A DNA stretch of 64,000 nucleotides. It comes from CAYPNF01 sp964411985. GTDB lineage: Bacteria; Verrucomicrobiota; Verrucomicrobiia; Limisphaerales; J093. Below the pieces are notes generated by a model, which was not told the DNA's origin, made no database searches, and saw only the letters and a list, made by a program, of their open reading frames with translations. Location of the stretch: the NCBI GenBank assembly GCA_964411985.1, contig CAYPNF010000022.1:1-64000 (forward strand). The letters are read 5' to 3'. Made by a program: the position numbers and the translations under genes. Below, piece by piece: positions 43,378 to 54,000 of this stretch. Every line of letters starts with the position of its first letter. Positions within the stretch are counted from its first letter, which is position 1.

Positions 43378-46300
43378 ATGGGTTTGTCGCATTCCTTGGT
43401 CTTCATTGGAGGCAAGACCTGCAAACATGCAGGGGCTCTTTTGGCGTTGGCCGTTGGCATTTGCGTCAGCGGTAGCGCTCGGGCCCAGGGCCTGCCCGAG
43501 TGGCAAACGTATCGAGCTGCGGACGGGCTCAGCGAATCTCTTAGCACCTCGGTCAGTCTGGGGCCGCGTAACCACGTTTGGATTCGTCATGGCGAGTTCA
43601 ACGCCTTGAGCTTGCTTGATGGTTACGTTGTCCAGAGGTATCCCGCACCAGCGCAAAGAAGCCACCGCCTGTATGAAAGTCGCGCGGGAAGGATCTTCTC
43701 CACTTGTGAGGAGGGCTTGCTCGAGTTCAAATCCACGGACTGGGTCCTCTACCCCCTCGAATTGCTCTCTTCGGAGTCACGAAAAAATCCCCTGCGACAA
43801 GCCCGTCAGCCGTTCATCCTCCCTGCTGAGCAGGACCGGGTCCTGATTTTAGCCTCGGAGCAGTTTTTTGATTACCGGCTTCTGAGTCATGAAATCACGC
43901 TATTGAGGCGGGCGGAACCCGAAGGATTAGGTAAGTACTCCAGCTTGTCGCTTGCGCGCGATGGTGGTGTATGGATCACCGCTGGCAACGGCATAGCCAA
44001 AATTCCCGGTCCACTGCGCCAGATCCGGGGGGATTCGCTTTGGGAGGAGCATTTATTGCCCCCGGAGCTCATGATGACAAACCTGAACCGCTGTTTTGAG
44101 GACGACGAAGGAGGGGTGACCACCGTCGGGGAGTCCCTTTCACTCGAGCGCAGGGTTGTGCTGCGACTTCAGGGAACGAATTGGACTATCCGTCATTTGC
44201 CAGGAGAGAATCCCCGGCTGGCTTGGCGAGATTGGCGCAAGGACCACTACTGGGCCATTACTCAAAACAGTCTGCTGCGGGTCTCTCCAACTTCTGCCGA
44301 GACCGTGCGATGTGGGCTGAACGCGAGCCAGTACTATGACGTGGCCGTAGAGCCAAAGGGGGCGTTCTGGCTGGCAACCCTGGAAGGGGTGGAGAGGTTC
44401 GCCCCACCGGTTTGGAGGACCCCTGCCGAAGTGGCGGCCGACCGGGGACCCGTGCAGAGTATGGCCATGGCCTCAAACCGACTCTGGTGTGCCACTGCGG
44501 AAACGCTGGCCATGCTGGACGGTTCGGTTTTCCGGTCCTGGTCCTGGCCCCCACCCATCGAGAGGTCCATCCGCGATCCAGGAAAGCTGATGGTTCTGAA
44601 GGATGGGCGGGTGCTATGTGGTGTGGGCGGGGAGGTGCTCCTGTTCGATCCCACCTCCACACTTTTTTCTCCGCTATCGCCCGGGCCTGATGGGCCCAAG
44701 CTCAAGACCATCCTCGGTTTGTTGCCTGGAGGCACGGTTTGTCTGCAGGCACAGGCGCGGATTGTGGATCGCAAAGAGAACTCCTTTTGGGTTTTTGACG
44801 GAGAGTCCCTGCAACCCTATGAGAGAGCCCCTTTTCCCCTGCAAGGGAGTGATGAGTTGTCGTTTTTACGGGAGACGGAGGCAGGGGAGGTCTGGATCGG
44901 CGGGCCGGATGGGCCTGCAGTCTGGAGGGATTTTCAATGGCAACGCTTTGGATCCGCCGAGGGATACAGCGATGATGGGGCTCACTGTTGGCTGGAAGTT
45001 GGCGAAGGCAAGATATGGGTTGGTGGGTTGCGGAGGATTAGTGAGTACGATGGCCGGAGGTGGAGCATTGTCCACGCCGGCTTGGACCACGTTCATGCCA
45101 TGGAAAAATCGGCGAATGGCGGAGTCTGGGTGGCGACTGGGAGCGGTCTCTATCGGCACGGCAAGGACTCCTGGGTAGGGATTGGGTTGGAAGAAGGCCT
45201 TCCTGCTTCCTCCGTACTGTCGCTTCTGCGCGACGGCGCTGAAGGGATTTGGGTGGGGACCTCTCGTGGGCTCAGCCGCTACTTTCCGCAAGCAGACACC
45301 GAGGCGCCCAAAACCCTCGCCGTCAGGGCCGATTTTGAGGGAAGCACCGTGGAATCTCGCCCGGTGACTCTCTCCTGCCAGGCGGTGGACCGTTGGAAAT
45401 TCACTCCGGTCAGCCGTCTGCTTTTCTCACACCGGCTTGACGACGGTAATTGGTCCTCCTTCGTTGCTGATAGCCGGGTGGTTTTTCAGGAACTTTCCGC
45501 TGGACCTCATCGCATTGAGGTGCGGTCCATGGACCGGAATTGGAACGTGGAGGTTTCCCCGGCGGTGTTCGAGTTCACGGTTGTGGTACCCTGGTTTCAG
45601 GAACCACGGATCGTGGGGGTGGCACTTGCTGGAGTGCTCGCTGCTCTCTTCTTCGCCGGTTTGGCGATCAACAGGCACATTCAGTTGCGCCGGAGTTACA
45701 CTTTGGTGGAAAAGACTGTGCAAGAGCGAACTCGTGAGCTGGAGGTCGCCATGGAGAAGTTGGGGCACAGCCAGAAAATGACCGCCCTCGGCACACTTGC
45801 AGCAGGAGTGGCTCATGATTTCAACCACATCCTGTCGATCATCAAGGGCTCGGTCCAGATCATCGAATCCAATCTCGATAATCAGGCCAAAGTACGTACG
45901 CGCCTCGAGCGAATCCAGGCCATGGTGGATCAAGGCAGCGGCATTGTGAAGGCAATGCTCGGATTTGGCAGGACCGGTGAGTACCGGGTGGAAGTCTGCG
46001 ATGTCCGGGGTTTGGCCGCGCAGACAATTCGGGTCATCGGCGACCGAGGGGTGAAGGGGGTGCAGATCAAGTTGGATGCGCCTCCCGTTCCGGTTCTCGC
46101 GCGTGGCATTCCCGATCTCATGCAGCAGGTCTTTCTTAACCTACTTCTGAACGGAGCCGACTCCATGCCAGAAGGCGGTCGCCTGACGGTCCGGGTCCGT
46201 CCCTTACAGCACCCGCCGGAAACCGCGGTTCTTGCCCCCACTCCCGCGGCCGCCTACGTGGTCGTTTCTATTCAAGACACAGGCTTGGGGATCTCCCCAG

Positions 46301-46527
46301 AGGTTCTGCCCAGGATTTTCGAGCCGTTCTTCACGACGAAGTCATTCTCCTCACGGCATGGGGTGGGGCTAGGTCTCTATATGGTCTACGAATTCTCTAA
46401 AGAGATGGGGCATGGCATCGTAGTGGAAAGTCAGGTGGGTCAAGGCAGTACCTTCTCTCTCTACATGCCTGCAGCATCCCCCTTGCAGTCTGATGGAACC
46501 GATCTAGCAGAGGGCGACCGGTTGTGA
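43378..46527 (+). CDS. Propeller-type sensor histidine kinase
   Basis: A 1049-residue membrane kinase with a signal peptide (ALLALAVGICVSGSARA). Residues about 35-650 are two-component-regulator propeller repeats (GLSESLSTSVSLGPRNHVWIRH, GGVWVATGSGLYRHG, AEGIWVGTSRGLSRYF). A Y_Y_Y-like domain follows (FSHRLDDGNWSSFV...LSAGPHRIEVRSMDRNWN). A transmembrane helix lies at about 742-764, then a helical linker, then the HisKA core with phosphoacceptor His at about 813 (AAGVAHDFNHILSI) and a catalytic domain (NLLLNGADSM N box, DTGLGI, GVGLGLYMV). This class senses extracellular glycans in Bacteroidetes/Verrucomicrobia. It lacks its own receiver domain, consistent with signalling to the upstream REC-HDOD protein. 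An ATG at 43363 is an alternative start. Confidence 0.88.
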   Translation: MGLSHSLVFIGGKTCKHAGALLALAVGICVSGSARAQGLPEWQTYRAADGLSESLSTSVSLGPRNHVWIRHGEFNALSLLDGYVVQRYPAPAQRSHRLYESRAGRIFSTCEEGLLEFKSTDWVLYPLELLSSESRKNPLRQARQPFILPAEQDRVLILASEQFFDYRLLSHEITLLRRAEPEGLGKYSSLSLARDGGVWITAGNGIAKIPGPLRQIRGDSLWEEHLLPPELMMTNLNRCFEDDEGGVTTVGESLSLERRVVLRLQGTNWTIRHLPGENPRLAWRDWRKDHYWAITQNSLLRVSPTSAETVRCGLNASQYYDVAVEPKGAFWLATLEGVERFAPPVWRTPAEVAADRGPVQSMAMASNRLWCATAETLAMLDGSVFRSWSWPPPIERSIRDPGKLMVLKDGRVLCGVGGEVLLFDPTSTLFSPLSPGPDGPKLKTILGLLPGGTVCLQAQARIVDRKENSFWVFDGESLQPYERAPFPLQGSDELSFLRETEAGEVWIGGPDGPAVWRDFQWQRFGSAEGYSDDGAHCWLEVGEGKIWVGGLRRISEYDGRRWSIVHAGLDHVHAMEKSANGGVWVATGSGLYRHGKDSWVGIGLEEGLPASSVLSLLRDGAEGIWVGTSRGLSRYFPQADTEAPKTLAVRADFEGSTVESRPVTLSCQAVDRWKFTPVSRLLFSHRLDDGNWSSFVADSRVVFQELSAGPHRIEVRSMDRNWNVEVSPAVFEFTVVVPWFQEPRIVGVALAGVLAALFFAGLAINRHIQLRRSYTLVEKTVQERTRELEVAMEKLGHSQKMTALGTLAAGVAHDFNHILSIIKGSVQIIESNLDNQAKVRTRLERIQAMVDQGSGIVKAMLGFGRTGEYRVEVCDVRGLAAQTIRVIGDRGVKGVQIKLDAPPVPVLARGIPDLMQQVFLNLLLNGADSMPEGGRLTVRVRPLQHPPETAVLAPTPAAAYVVVSIQDTGLGISPEVLPRIFEPFFTTKSFSSRHGVGLGLYMVYEFSKEMGHGIVVESQVGQGSTFSLYMPAASPLQSDGTDLAEGDRL

Positions 46528-46574
46528 ATTCATCACGAAGCTTCCAGGAAGTGCGCTGACACCGGAAATAGAAA

Positions 46575-46601
46575 GGGCGGCTGTGCGTGTCACAGCCACC
46601 C
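46575..46601. terminator. Bidirectional stem-loop between convergent genes
   Basis: GGCTGTG (46579-46585) pairs with CACAGCC (46591-46597) around a 5-base loop, and GGG/CCC flanks extend it past a one-base mismatch (46575-46601). No long T tract follows on either strand, so termination may be weak or Rho-assisted. It lies between the kinase gene and the minus-strand oxidoreductase gene. Confidence 0.55.
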
Positions 46602-46636
46602 TATCGAATTTTACCTGGCCAACAACGATCTTCTGG

Positions 46637-47755
46637 TCAGAACAAAGGATAGACTGGTTTTTCCCACTTACGGGATTTGTCAGCCTTATAGGCGGCTTCC
46701 ATGACGCTAACCCGTGCTGCCGCCTCTCGGGGGGTGACGAGTTGTGGGTTACCTTTTCCGAGCACCGCGTCGCAGAACATGTGCAAAGGAAGGGCAGGGG
46801 CAGCAGGGAGTTTCTTCCAGGGCTTGTTTCCGTCCGCGCCTTCCACTTTGTTGGCTTTGAAGTAAAGTTCCCCCTTGAAAATCGTAGCGTGCGCCTCTGT
46901 GCCGCTGATCAAGAGAGTCATGGGATCGTCTACGTCCACCCAGCCTGCCGCGAGGGTCCCGGTAATACCATTATTGAAGCGCATAATGGCTTCGCCAGAC
47001 TCATCACATTCCCCGTACCGGCCGTTCACGACCTTGATATCGGCAGAAATGGATTCTACATCCCCCAAGAGCCACATCATGATATCCAGCGAATGAGTGC
47101 CCAAGTCGCCAAACGCACCTACGCCGGCGATCTTCGGATCTGCCATCCAGCGCCATTCAGTATCGAACCATCCACCCAGCGATCCGCTGTGACAGTTGCT
47201 ACCCCGAACTCGGGTAATCTTTCCGAAGGTGCCCTTCGCGATCTCCTCTTTGAGAAACAAGTGCTTGGGGTCGGTGCGCATGAAGTACCCAGTTGTGAAC
47301 AGGAGCTTGTTGTTCAGGATTGCACTTGCCATCGCGTAGCTGTCCTTGGCACCGAAACCAAGCGGCTTTTCCGCGAAGATGTGCTTCCTGGCCTTGGCTG
47401 CCGACAGGATCAATTCCAGATGACGGTTGGTTTCCGAGCAGATGACCACGGCTTTGATCTCTGGGTCAGTCCAGATATCCTTCAGGTTGGATACCGTTTG
47501 GGTGTCCAACTCCTTGGCGCGTTTTTCGGCCCGAGCCGCATCATGATCCCAAACTGCCTTTACCCTGACGTCCTTGCGGCCCTTGAGCAGGTTCACGAAG
47601 CTGGGTGTGTGGATGTGGGCACAACCCACGAAAGCGATGGTTAGTTGGGTGGCCCCATCGGCAGCCATCAGGCTCAAGGGTGCTGTGGATGCCAACACGG
47701 CGGCCGCGCTGGTGTTCTGGAGGAAACTGCGTCGGGATAAGGAGTTGCTATTCAT
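46637..47755 (-). CDS. Gfo/Idh/MocA family oxidoreductase, Tat-exported
   Basis: A 372-residue protein with a Tat signal (SRRSFLQNTSAAAVLAS). The Rossmann entry is AFVGCAHIHTPSF, without the GxGxxG of most members, matching the GxAHxHxPSF subgroup; EKPLGFG holds the conserved Lys. These enzymes use NAD(P) or a bound nicotinamide cofactor on sugars or cyclitols and are abundant in Verrucomicrobia. ATG 47755 is right for the Tat signal. Divergent from the tandem-DUF1080 gene. Confidence 0.87.
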   Translation of the reverse strand: MNSNSLSRRSFLQNTSAAAVLASTAPLSLMAADGATQLTIAFVGCAHIHTPSFVNLLKGRKDVRVKAVWDHDAARAEKRAKELDTQTVSNLKDIWTDPEIKAVVICSETNRHLELILSAAKARKHIFAEKPLGFGAKDSYAMASAILNNKLLFTTGYFMRTDPKHLFLKEEIAKGTFGKITRVRGSNCHSGSLGGWFDTEWRWMADPKIAGVGAFGDLGTHSLDIMMWLLGDVESISADIKVVNGRYGECDESGEAIMRFNNGITGTLAAGWVDVDDPMTLLISGTEAHATIFKGELYFKANKVEGADGNKPWKKLPAAPALPLHMFCDAVLGKGNPQLVTPREAAARVSVMEAAYKADKSRKWEKPVYPLF

Positions 47756-47924
47756 GTGAAACGTAAAGGCGCTATTCATTCTTTCCGCAGGTCTCATGTT
47801 TTGTGCATGCTTTGCCTGCCGATGGGAGGATTCAAACAAGGTTGTGACCAGAAATCAAGATTAACGCTTGCTACAAATCTTCGGCATGGTTACAGGTTGG
47901 GGGAAAGAGCAACTTTAAGACGCC

Positions 47925-49256
47925 ATGTTTCTGATACCAAAGAGTACCTGCCGCGGCCTAGTCGGAGCTGCCTTCGCCGCATTCGTGTCATTCCAAGCCG
48001 TACAGGGTGCCCCAAACCCTCCCGCCGGTTTCACCGCTTTGTTCAACGGCAAAGACCTGTCTGGCTGGCGCGGTGGCGACACCTTCGATCACCGTCAATG
48101 GTTGGCAATGCCGGAGGAAAAACGGAAAGCGACCGACGCAGAATGGACGGCGGACATGGCAAAGCACTGGAGTGTGGAAGGGGATGAGTTGGTCAACGAC
48201 GGCAACGGCAAGTACGCCACCACTACCAAGGATTACGGTGATTTCGAGCTTTTGCTGGAATACAAGACGGTGGCCAAAGCCGACTCCGGCATCTACCTCC
48301 GGGGCTGTCCGCAGGTACAAATTTGGGATTACACCGACCCAAGCAAATTCAGCATCGGCTCGGACAAGGGATCAGGCGGGCTCTGGAACAACTCGGCTGG
48401 TGCCCCTGGAAAAGACCCCTTAGTGAAAGCTGATAAGCCATTCGGTGAGTGGAACAAGTTTCGCATCCTTATGGTGGGTGCGCGGGTCAGTGTCTGGCTC
48501 AACGGAAAACAGGTGGTTGACCACGCGCTCATGGAGAATTACTACGATCGCAAGTCTCCCATTCCCGCCAAGGGACCGATTGAGCTTCAAACTCATGGCG
48601 GCGAGATCCGTTGGAAGAACATTTTTGTGCGCGAAATCGGAAGCGAAGAGGCTAACAAGATTCTAGCCAGCCACGGGGAAGACCCTGGGTTCAAGTCCAT
48701 TTTTAACGGAAAGGACTTCGAAGGATGGGCAGGTCCGGTGGATAACTACGAAATCAAGGACGGTGCGATCGCCTGCAAAAAGGAGAAGGGCGGAACGATC
48801 TACACCAAAGAGGAATTCGCCGATTTTGTGGTGCGACTGGAGTTCAAACTTCCCCCTGGCGGCAACAACGGTCTCGCCATTCGCTATCCAGGCAAGGGTG
48901 ATACGGCCTACGACGGGATGATGGAGAACCAGGTTCTGGATGACAACTACGAGAAGGTGGTAGGCGACAAGATTGACGCCAGGCAGGCCCATGGTTCCGC
49001 CTACGGAATGATCCCCGCAGCTCGCGGATACCAGCATCCCAATAACGAGTGGAACTTCCAGGAAGTGACCATTCGCGGATCCCAGATCAAGGTGGAACTG
49101 AACGGAACGGTGATTCTTGATGGAGACTTGGCGACTGTGAAGGAATTCATGGGGAATAGCCCGCATCCTGGGAAGGATCGGAAGTCCGGGTACTTCGGGT
49201 TTGCCGGCCACAATGATCCGGTTGCTTTCAAGAACATCCGGATCAAGAAGCTCTAG
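47925..49256 (+). CDS. Tandem DUF1080 protein
   Basis: A 443-residue exported protein with two DUF1080 domains. The first (about 33-235) begins PPAGFTALFNGKDLSGW and has IYLRGCPQVQIWDY and GPIELQTHGGEIRWKNIFVREI. The second (about 250-443) begins PGFKSIFNGKDFEGW and ends AFKNIRIKKL. DUF1080 proteins hydrolyse 3-keto-disaccharides or bind glycans. Divergent from the Gfo/Idh/MocA gene, a pairing common in this phylum, where keto-sugars made by the oxidoreductase may be the DUF1080 substrate. Confidence 0.87.
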   Translation: MFLIPKSTCRGLVGAAFAAFVSFQAVQGAPNPPAGFTALFNGKDLSGWRGGDTFDHRQWLAMPEEKRKATDAEWTADMAKHWSVEGDELVNDGNGKYATTTKDYGDFELLLEYKTVAKADSGIYLRGCPQVQIWDYTDPSKFSIGSDKGSGGLWNNSAGAPGKDPLVKADKPFGEWNKFRILMVGARVSVWLNGKQVVDHALMENYYDRKSPIPAKGPIELQTHGGEIRWKNIFVREIGSEEANKILASHGEDPGFKSIFNGKDFEGWAGPVDNYEIKDGAIACKKEKGGTIYTKEEFADFVVRLEFKLPPGGNNGLAIRYPGKGDTAYDGMMENQVLDDNYEKVVGDKIDARQAHGSAYGMIPAARGYQHPNNEWNFQEVTIRGSQIKVELNGTVILDGDLATVKEFMGNSPHPGKDRKSGYFGFAGHNDPVAFKNIRIKKL

Positions 49257-49276
49257 GGCTTCGACGGTTTTGGAAT

Positions 49277-49318
49277 GGCACCCTTGTCTGAACTAGGCAT
49301 GGGTGCTCTTTCTTTTTG
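49277..49318 (+). terminator. Intrinsic terminator after tandem-DUF1080 gene
   Basis: GCACCC (49278-49283) pairs with GGGTGC (49301-49306) with extra inner pairs, followed by the T-rich TCTTTCTTTTTGTT. Placed about 20 bases after the stop codon. Confidence 0.75.
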
Positions 49319-49346
49319 TTGAAGTGTCCTGGGGAGAAGATTTGCG

Positions 49347-50939
49347 ATGACGGAGCAGTCATGGTCACGGCGAAATTGGATCCGAGCTACTGCGTGCGCA
49401 ACGGCGTGCTCCATGGCGCTCCCCGGGTGGGGCAGGGCAAAGAGCGCGATTAGGGATTATCACGTCTGCCTAGCTCCACCCGTGGTCGAGGGGGAGCCTG
49501 AGCTGCTCGACATCGTAAGGGAGGCGGGAGTTGGGTGCGTATGGCTGGCCGGATATTTCTATGGGCACCATCCTTACTCCCAGGAGTTGGTTCAGCGAGC
49601 TTTTCGGAGGGTCGAACGAGCTGGAATGGAGCCCTGTTTGATCACGGTCCCCCTCGGGCATCCTGGTGATTCACTGGGAGCAAAGGATGGTGATTTTCCA
49701 CTCACGCCACCTTCTCACTGGCGAGTGGGTGAGCGTCCAGATGGCAAATCCTTCACGGGAACATCTCTGCACCGGCCCGCCACTGAGGAAAACGCCATGG
49801 CACTCAAGCAGCTTCGTAGGTTGGGATTCCGTCGAGGGTTTCTTGACGATGACTTTCGGGTGGCACGGGGCCCTGGGGAGATCGGGGGCTGTTTCTGTGC
49901 TGGGCACCGGACGAGCTTCCTTCGGAAGTTCGGTCATTCCGAGTCGATGTGGAACGAGCTCTTGGATGACGTTCGATGCCGTCGGTTGACAAGCGTCCTA
50001 AGGAACTGGCTCGAGTTTACCGGGCTGGAAATGACAGCGTCTTTCCGTTCGCAAGAAAGTCGTTTTCGCGGGCAGTTGGGAGTGATGGTAATGTACCTGG
50101 GGTCGGAAAAAGCGGGGTTGAGGCTGGGGGACTACCGGGATGTTCCTTTTCGAGTCGGGGAACTGATGTTTGAGGATGCTGCCTTTACCCCGGTCAAGGG
50201 AAAGACGGATGAGTTGTTCAGCGCGCTCTTTCACCGTCGGTTTGCCAGTCCTGAGCGTGCCTATAGCGAGACGACTGCCTATCCCGCCAATCGGCTCAGC
50301 GCGTCGAACCTGGCGGCGAAGTTGGTCATCTCTACCCTTGCGGATGTGCGTCACACCATGTTTATGAGCGGTTTGACTCCCTTTCCCCGGGGCCATTGGT
50401 CGGTTCTGGGGCCAGCGATGCGGGTTCAGTCGGACCTTCACCGAGAGATCGCGGGGCAGCGGATGCAGGGTCCCCTGAAGCACTATTGGGGGGAGGCGCA
50501 AAGGTTGGTGGGAGACGATCTGCCGTTCAGTCTTTGGCTTGCCATGGGTGTTCCATTTGAGGTCGTGGACCGCATTCCTGGCGAGGGTTGGGTATTCCTC
50601 TCTGATTTTGATGTGCGGGAATGGACTCCAGCAAGGAAACAAGAACGGCTGATCTGCCGGTCCACCGCACCTAACTGTCCACCGACGGCTGAGAAAGTGG
50701 AGGAGACGCTGGCAGGCATTTTCGCCCTCAAGAATCGGCTTCGCCCGCAACTTGGCTCCATTCCGCATATTGAGGAAGACCTGCCTGCGGTATGCGCATG
50801 GTATCCGGCGGTTGGGAAGGTTCTGGTTTGGAACCTGAGCGAGCAGCGCCGTCTTCTCACCGTCAAGAACGGAACTCGGCGCATCGCGGATGATTTCAGC
50901 GCCCTCGAGGCTAAGGTGGTCAGGATTGCAGAGTCATAG
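49347..50939 (+). CDS. Tat-exported TIM-barrel-like protein, unknown function
   Basis: A 530-residue protein with a Tat-like signal (SRRNWIRATACATACSMALPG). The body reads like a glycosidase-type TIM barrel: GVGCVWLAGYFYGHHPYSQELVQRAFRRVERAGMEPCLITVPLGHPG, then RRGFLDDDFRVARGPGEIGGCFC and ALFHRRFASPERAYSETTAYPANRLSASN. No known catalytic pair can be named. A GH-like hydrolase for glycans is likely given the neighbours. The gene begins 90 bases after the previous one, past its terminator. Confidence 0.7.
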   Translation: MTEQSWSRRNWIRATACATACSMALPGWGRAKSAIRDYHVCLAPPVVEGEPELLDIVREAGVGCVWLAGYFYGHHPYSQELVQRAFRRVERAGMEPCLITVPLGHPGDSLGAKDGDFPLTPPSHWRVGERPDGKSFTGTSLHRPATEENAMALKQLRRLGFRRGFLDDDFRVARGPGEIGGCFCAGHRTSFLRKFGHSESMWNELLDDVRCRRLTSVLRNWLEFTGLEMTASFRSQESRFRGQLGVMVMYLGSEKAGLRLGDYRDVPFRVGELMFEDAAFTPVKGKTDELFSALFHRRFASPERAYSETTAYPANRLSASNLAAKLVISTLADVRHTMFMSGLTPFPRGHWSVLGPAMRVQSDLHREIAGQRMQGPLKHYWGEAQRLVGDDLPFSLWLAMGVPFEVVDRIPGEGWVFLSDFDVREWTPARKQERLICRSTAPNCPPTAEKVEETLAGIFALKNRLRPQLGSIPHIEEDLPAVCAWYPAVGKVLVWNLSEQRRLLTVKNGTRRIADDFSALEAKVVRIAES

Positions 50940-50941
50940 GA

Positions 50942-50960
50942 AGTGCCCAAACGGGGCACT
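50942..50960. terminator. Stem-loop between convergent genes
   Basis: AGTGCCC (50942-50948), loop AAACG, GGGCACT (50954-50960). No T tract on either strand, so it is a bidirectional hairpin of unclear strength. Confidence 0.5.
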
Positions 50961-51021
50961 CCCCTATTCTTGCGGCGCGGAGACATCAGTCCTCACTGGC
51001 GCCGCTGACTTTCGAGGAAGG

Positions 51022-54000
51022 TCAATCCACGCGTTGGACTTTATAGAATCGGGTAGTCCCCTGGGTAGATGTGTCTTCGAAGTAGTAGTCGCTCTCAGTG
51101 GATGCGATTTCCTTAAGCACGGCCCAAACACCTCCCCCCAAATCGCTCGACCAGAGGATCCGATAGGTCACCCCGGGATCAGGTCGGAAGGTGAAACTGA
51201 CCGTGCCGTTGGAACTGATCTTGGGATTGACCAAGGTAAGGGTGGCGGAGGTCTTTTTGCGAACGATGACCGTGAATGACTTGGCATCCGAGAGCGCGGG
51301 CGAGGCGTTGTCGCTCACCTTGACTGTGACCTTGTTGGTGCTGGGCCCTTGGACCNNNNNNNNNNNNNNNNNNNNNNNNNNNNNNNNNNNNNNNNNNNNN
51401 NNNNNNNNNNNNNNNNNNNNNNNNNNNNNNNNNNNNNNNNNNNNNNNNNNNNNNNCGAGGCGTTGTCGCTCACCTTGACTGTGACCTTGTTGGTGCTGGG
51501 CCCTTGGACCTCTGATGGAGTCCAGGAGATAAGCCCCGTGGAGGGATCCAGGGTTAGGCCTTGAGGACCTTCCACCAAGGAATAGGTGAGAGTGTTGGCG
51601 GGAAGATCGCCATCCGTTGCATGAAGAGTGACCTGGAGAGTTTGGAGTTCGTCCAAGGCCTCGTCGGCGATGGTGGCCAGAGTGGGCGGCGTGTTCGCTT
51701 CCTCGACCTTGATACTCATGCTGGCGACAGCCGACAAAGCGGGTGCGCCATTATCGCTCACCGAGACGGTCACACTGTAGATTCCAGGTCCTTGGTTTTC
51801 CGTTGGTTCCCAGCTGATCTCTCCGGTCTGGGGATTGATGCCCAGGCCTGTGGGAATGCTTCCTTGAAGGGAGAATGTGAGAGTCTGTCCTGGTTGATCG
51901 GGATCGGAGGCTAGCACGGTGTAGCGCAAAACGGAATTCTCCATCACGAGTTGGGGAGGAATGGTGGCGATTTGCGGGAAAGAATTGGTCTTGGTGACGG
52001 AAATGGTGAAAAGTGTGGAGGCTTGCAGCGGCGGTGTACCGTTATCCGTTACCGTCAACTGGATCGTATAATCATTTTCTCCCTGAGCGTTGGAGGGCGT
52101 CCACGCAAACAGCCCGCTGCTTGGATCGAGCGAGGCGCCTTGGGGAAGGGATTCGGCGCTAAAGGTGAGCGCCTGAGAGGGCAGATCTGGATCGCTGGCG
52201 TGGGCTTGGGCCAAGTAGGCCGTGCCTGCAGGGAGGCTGATATTCGGGATGGCCTCCATCACCGGGCTCGAGTTCGCTTCCAGTATGGTCAGGGAGAACT
52301 GTGCGGACTGGCTAAGGGTAGGCAGGCCGTCGTCGATGGCGCGGACGCTGATCGTGTAGGAGTTTGGCCCCTGGGCTTCGGAGGGAGTCCAGGTGATGAC
52401 CCCGGTTGTCGGGTGAATCGTCATTCCGTCCGGGAACCCTGCATCGAGTGAATAGGCAACGCTCTGTCCGGAGTCTGGATCTGAAGCCTGCACCTGGAGC
52501 GAGAACTGGGAACCCTCTGTGCTGGACTGTCCAGCGATCGGCGCGAATACCGGGGCATGGTTGGCCCCCGGAATGAGATTTGTGGTTCGCGGGGTTGGGA
52601 TGAGCATGAACGAATAGTTCGTGCCGAAAGCCCCGTCCGGATACCGGCCCTGGCTTACGTCGTTTGTCTGCCCACCAAAGACCACGTGGTCGACAAGCCG
52701 TCCGTCAGAAGCATTCATTAAGATCTGTTCGCCGCTTTGGCTAAGCTTGAAGTTGACGTGTAGATCCTGGACGTTCGTCTTGTTTTGGCCTGTCTGTTCG
52801 TCGGCCCAGACCAGGAGATGGCCACGGGGTTGGATAACATAACCCGCCGGGATGGTGAACTTGCGAGGTGCGGCGGGATCATCCGAAAGGAAGAATCCGT
52901 CCAGGTCCAACGGCTTTTCGCCACCGTTATACAGTTCGAACCAATCTTGGTACTGCGCGTCGGAGGGGTCAGGAATGGTGCGGGTGTTACTGGCCATCCA
53001 TTCGTTGATGAAGAGAAGCCCTGGACCGGCGTCCGGGTTGTTGGTCATGCCCGGTGTGGGGTAGTAGAATGGCTGACGCCCTCCGGGTCTGGCATCCGGA
53101 TAACTTCCGTAAGAATAGTCCGGTCGGACCTGAGAATAGTTCAGGTAGTCCACTATTTGCGAGCTTGAGGCTTCGAGACGGGAGAGGAGGACGCTGCCTT
53201 GCGTTGGCGCAAGAGTGAAGTTTGCGTGAGGCTCAGCCAAAGTACCCTGGGACTCCTGGCCATCGAGCCACACCACCATGACTTGGCCTGCGTCAATCGC
53301 GGTGCCCGCAGGGAACGACCATTTTGTGAGAGATGCGTAATCGTCGCTGAGGTACATCCCGCTGAGGTCAACACTGTTCGAGCCGTGATTCATGATTTCA
53401 ACCCAGGATCCATGCTCACCGAGATGATCGACTGGCCCGGTCAGATTCTCCGGTTGGACCTCGTTGATGCGGAGGGTTGGAAAGGCCGAGATGCTTCTCA
53501 CGAAGGAATTGATAGCTCCTGGAGTGGCCAGGCTGGAGGAGGGATCGGGAGGCAGACTCGGTGGAGCCGGGGGGGTCGCGGGGAGCGTCTTGGTGCCTGC
53601 AGGCGTAACGATCGCGTCGAGGCTCATCGCGAAGGTGATATCCGTACTACTACTGTTGATTTGGTGAACTTCAACCGCCATGACGTTCTCTCCCTGGACC
53701 AAGGCGGTGCTAGGAATCGTGAACGGCCCTTCGTAGGTTGCATTTCCCACACTGGGATTTTGCGCAGTGGTGCTGTAAGCGAAAGTGTCGGGCATTCGAA
53801 GCAGGTAGACTCGTTGCCCATTGAGGTAGAAAGCGGCCCCATCATCGATCAGCACCTTCATGGAGAGTGCAGTTTGTGTCGGGGCTGAAGTGCATGTGAA
53901 CTTCTTGCGGAAGTAGTAGGTCGTTTTCCCGAGTGTCAGGTTTTGGGAAACGGGTAGGGGAAGAGGGTCCGGTTCCACGGCGAGCACGGAGTTGCCAGAG

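Noticed and set aside
51349..51564. Reading frames running through the Ns
   Set aside because: They exist only because unknown bases were translated; the frame shifts across the 100-N gap.
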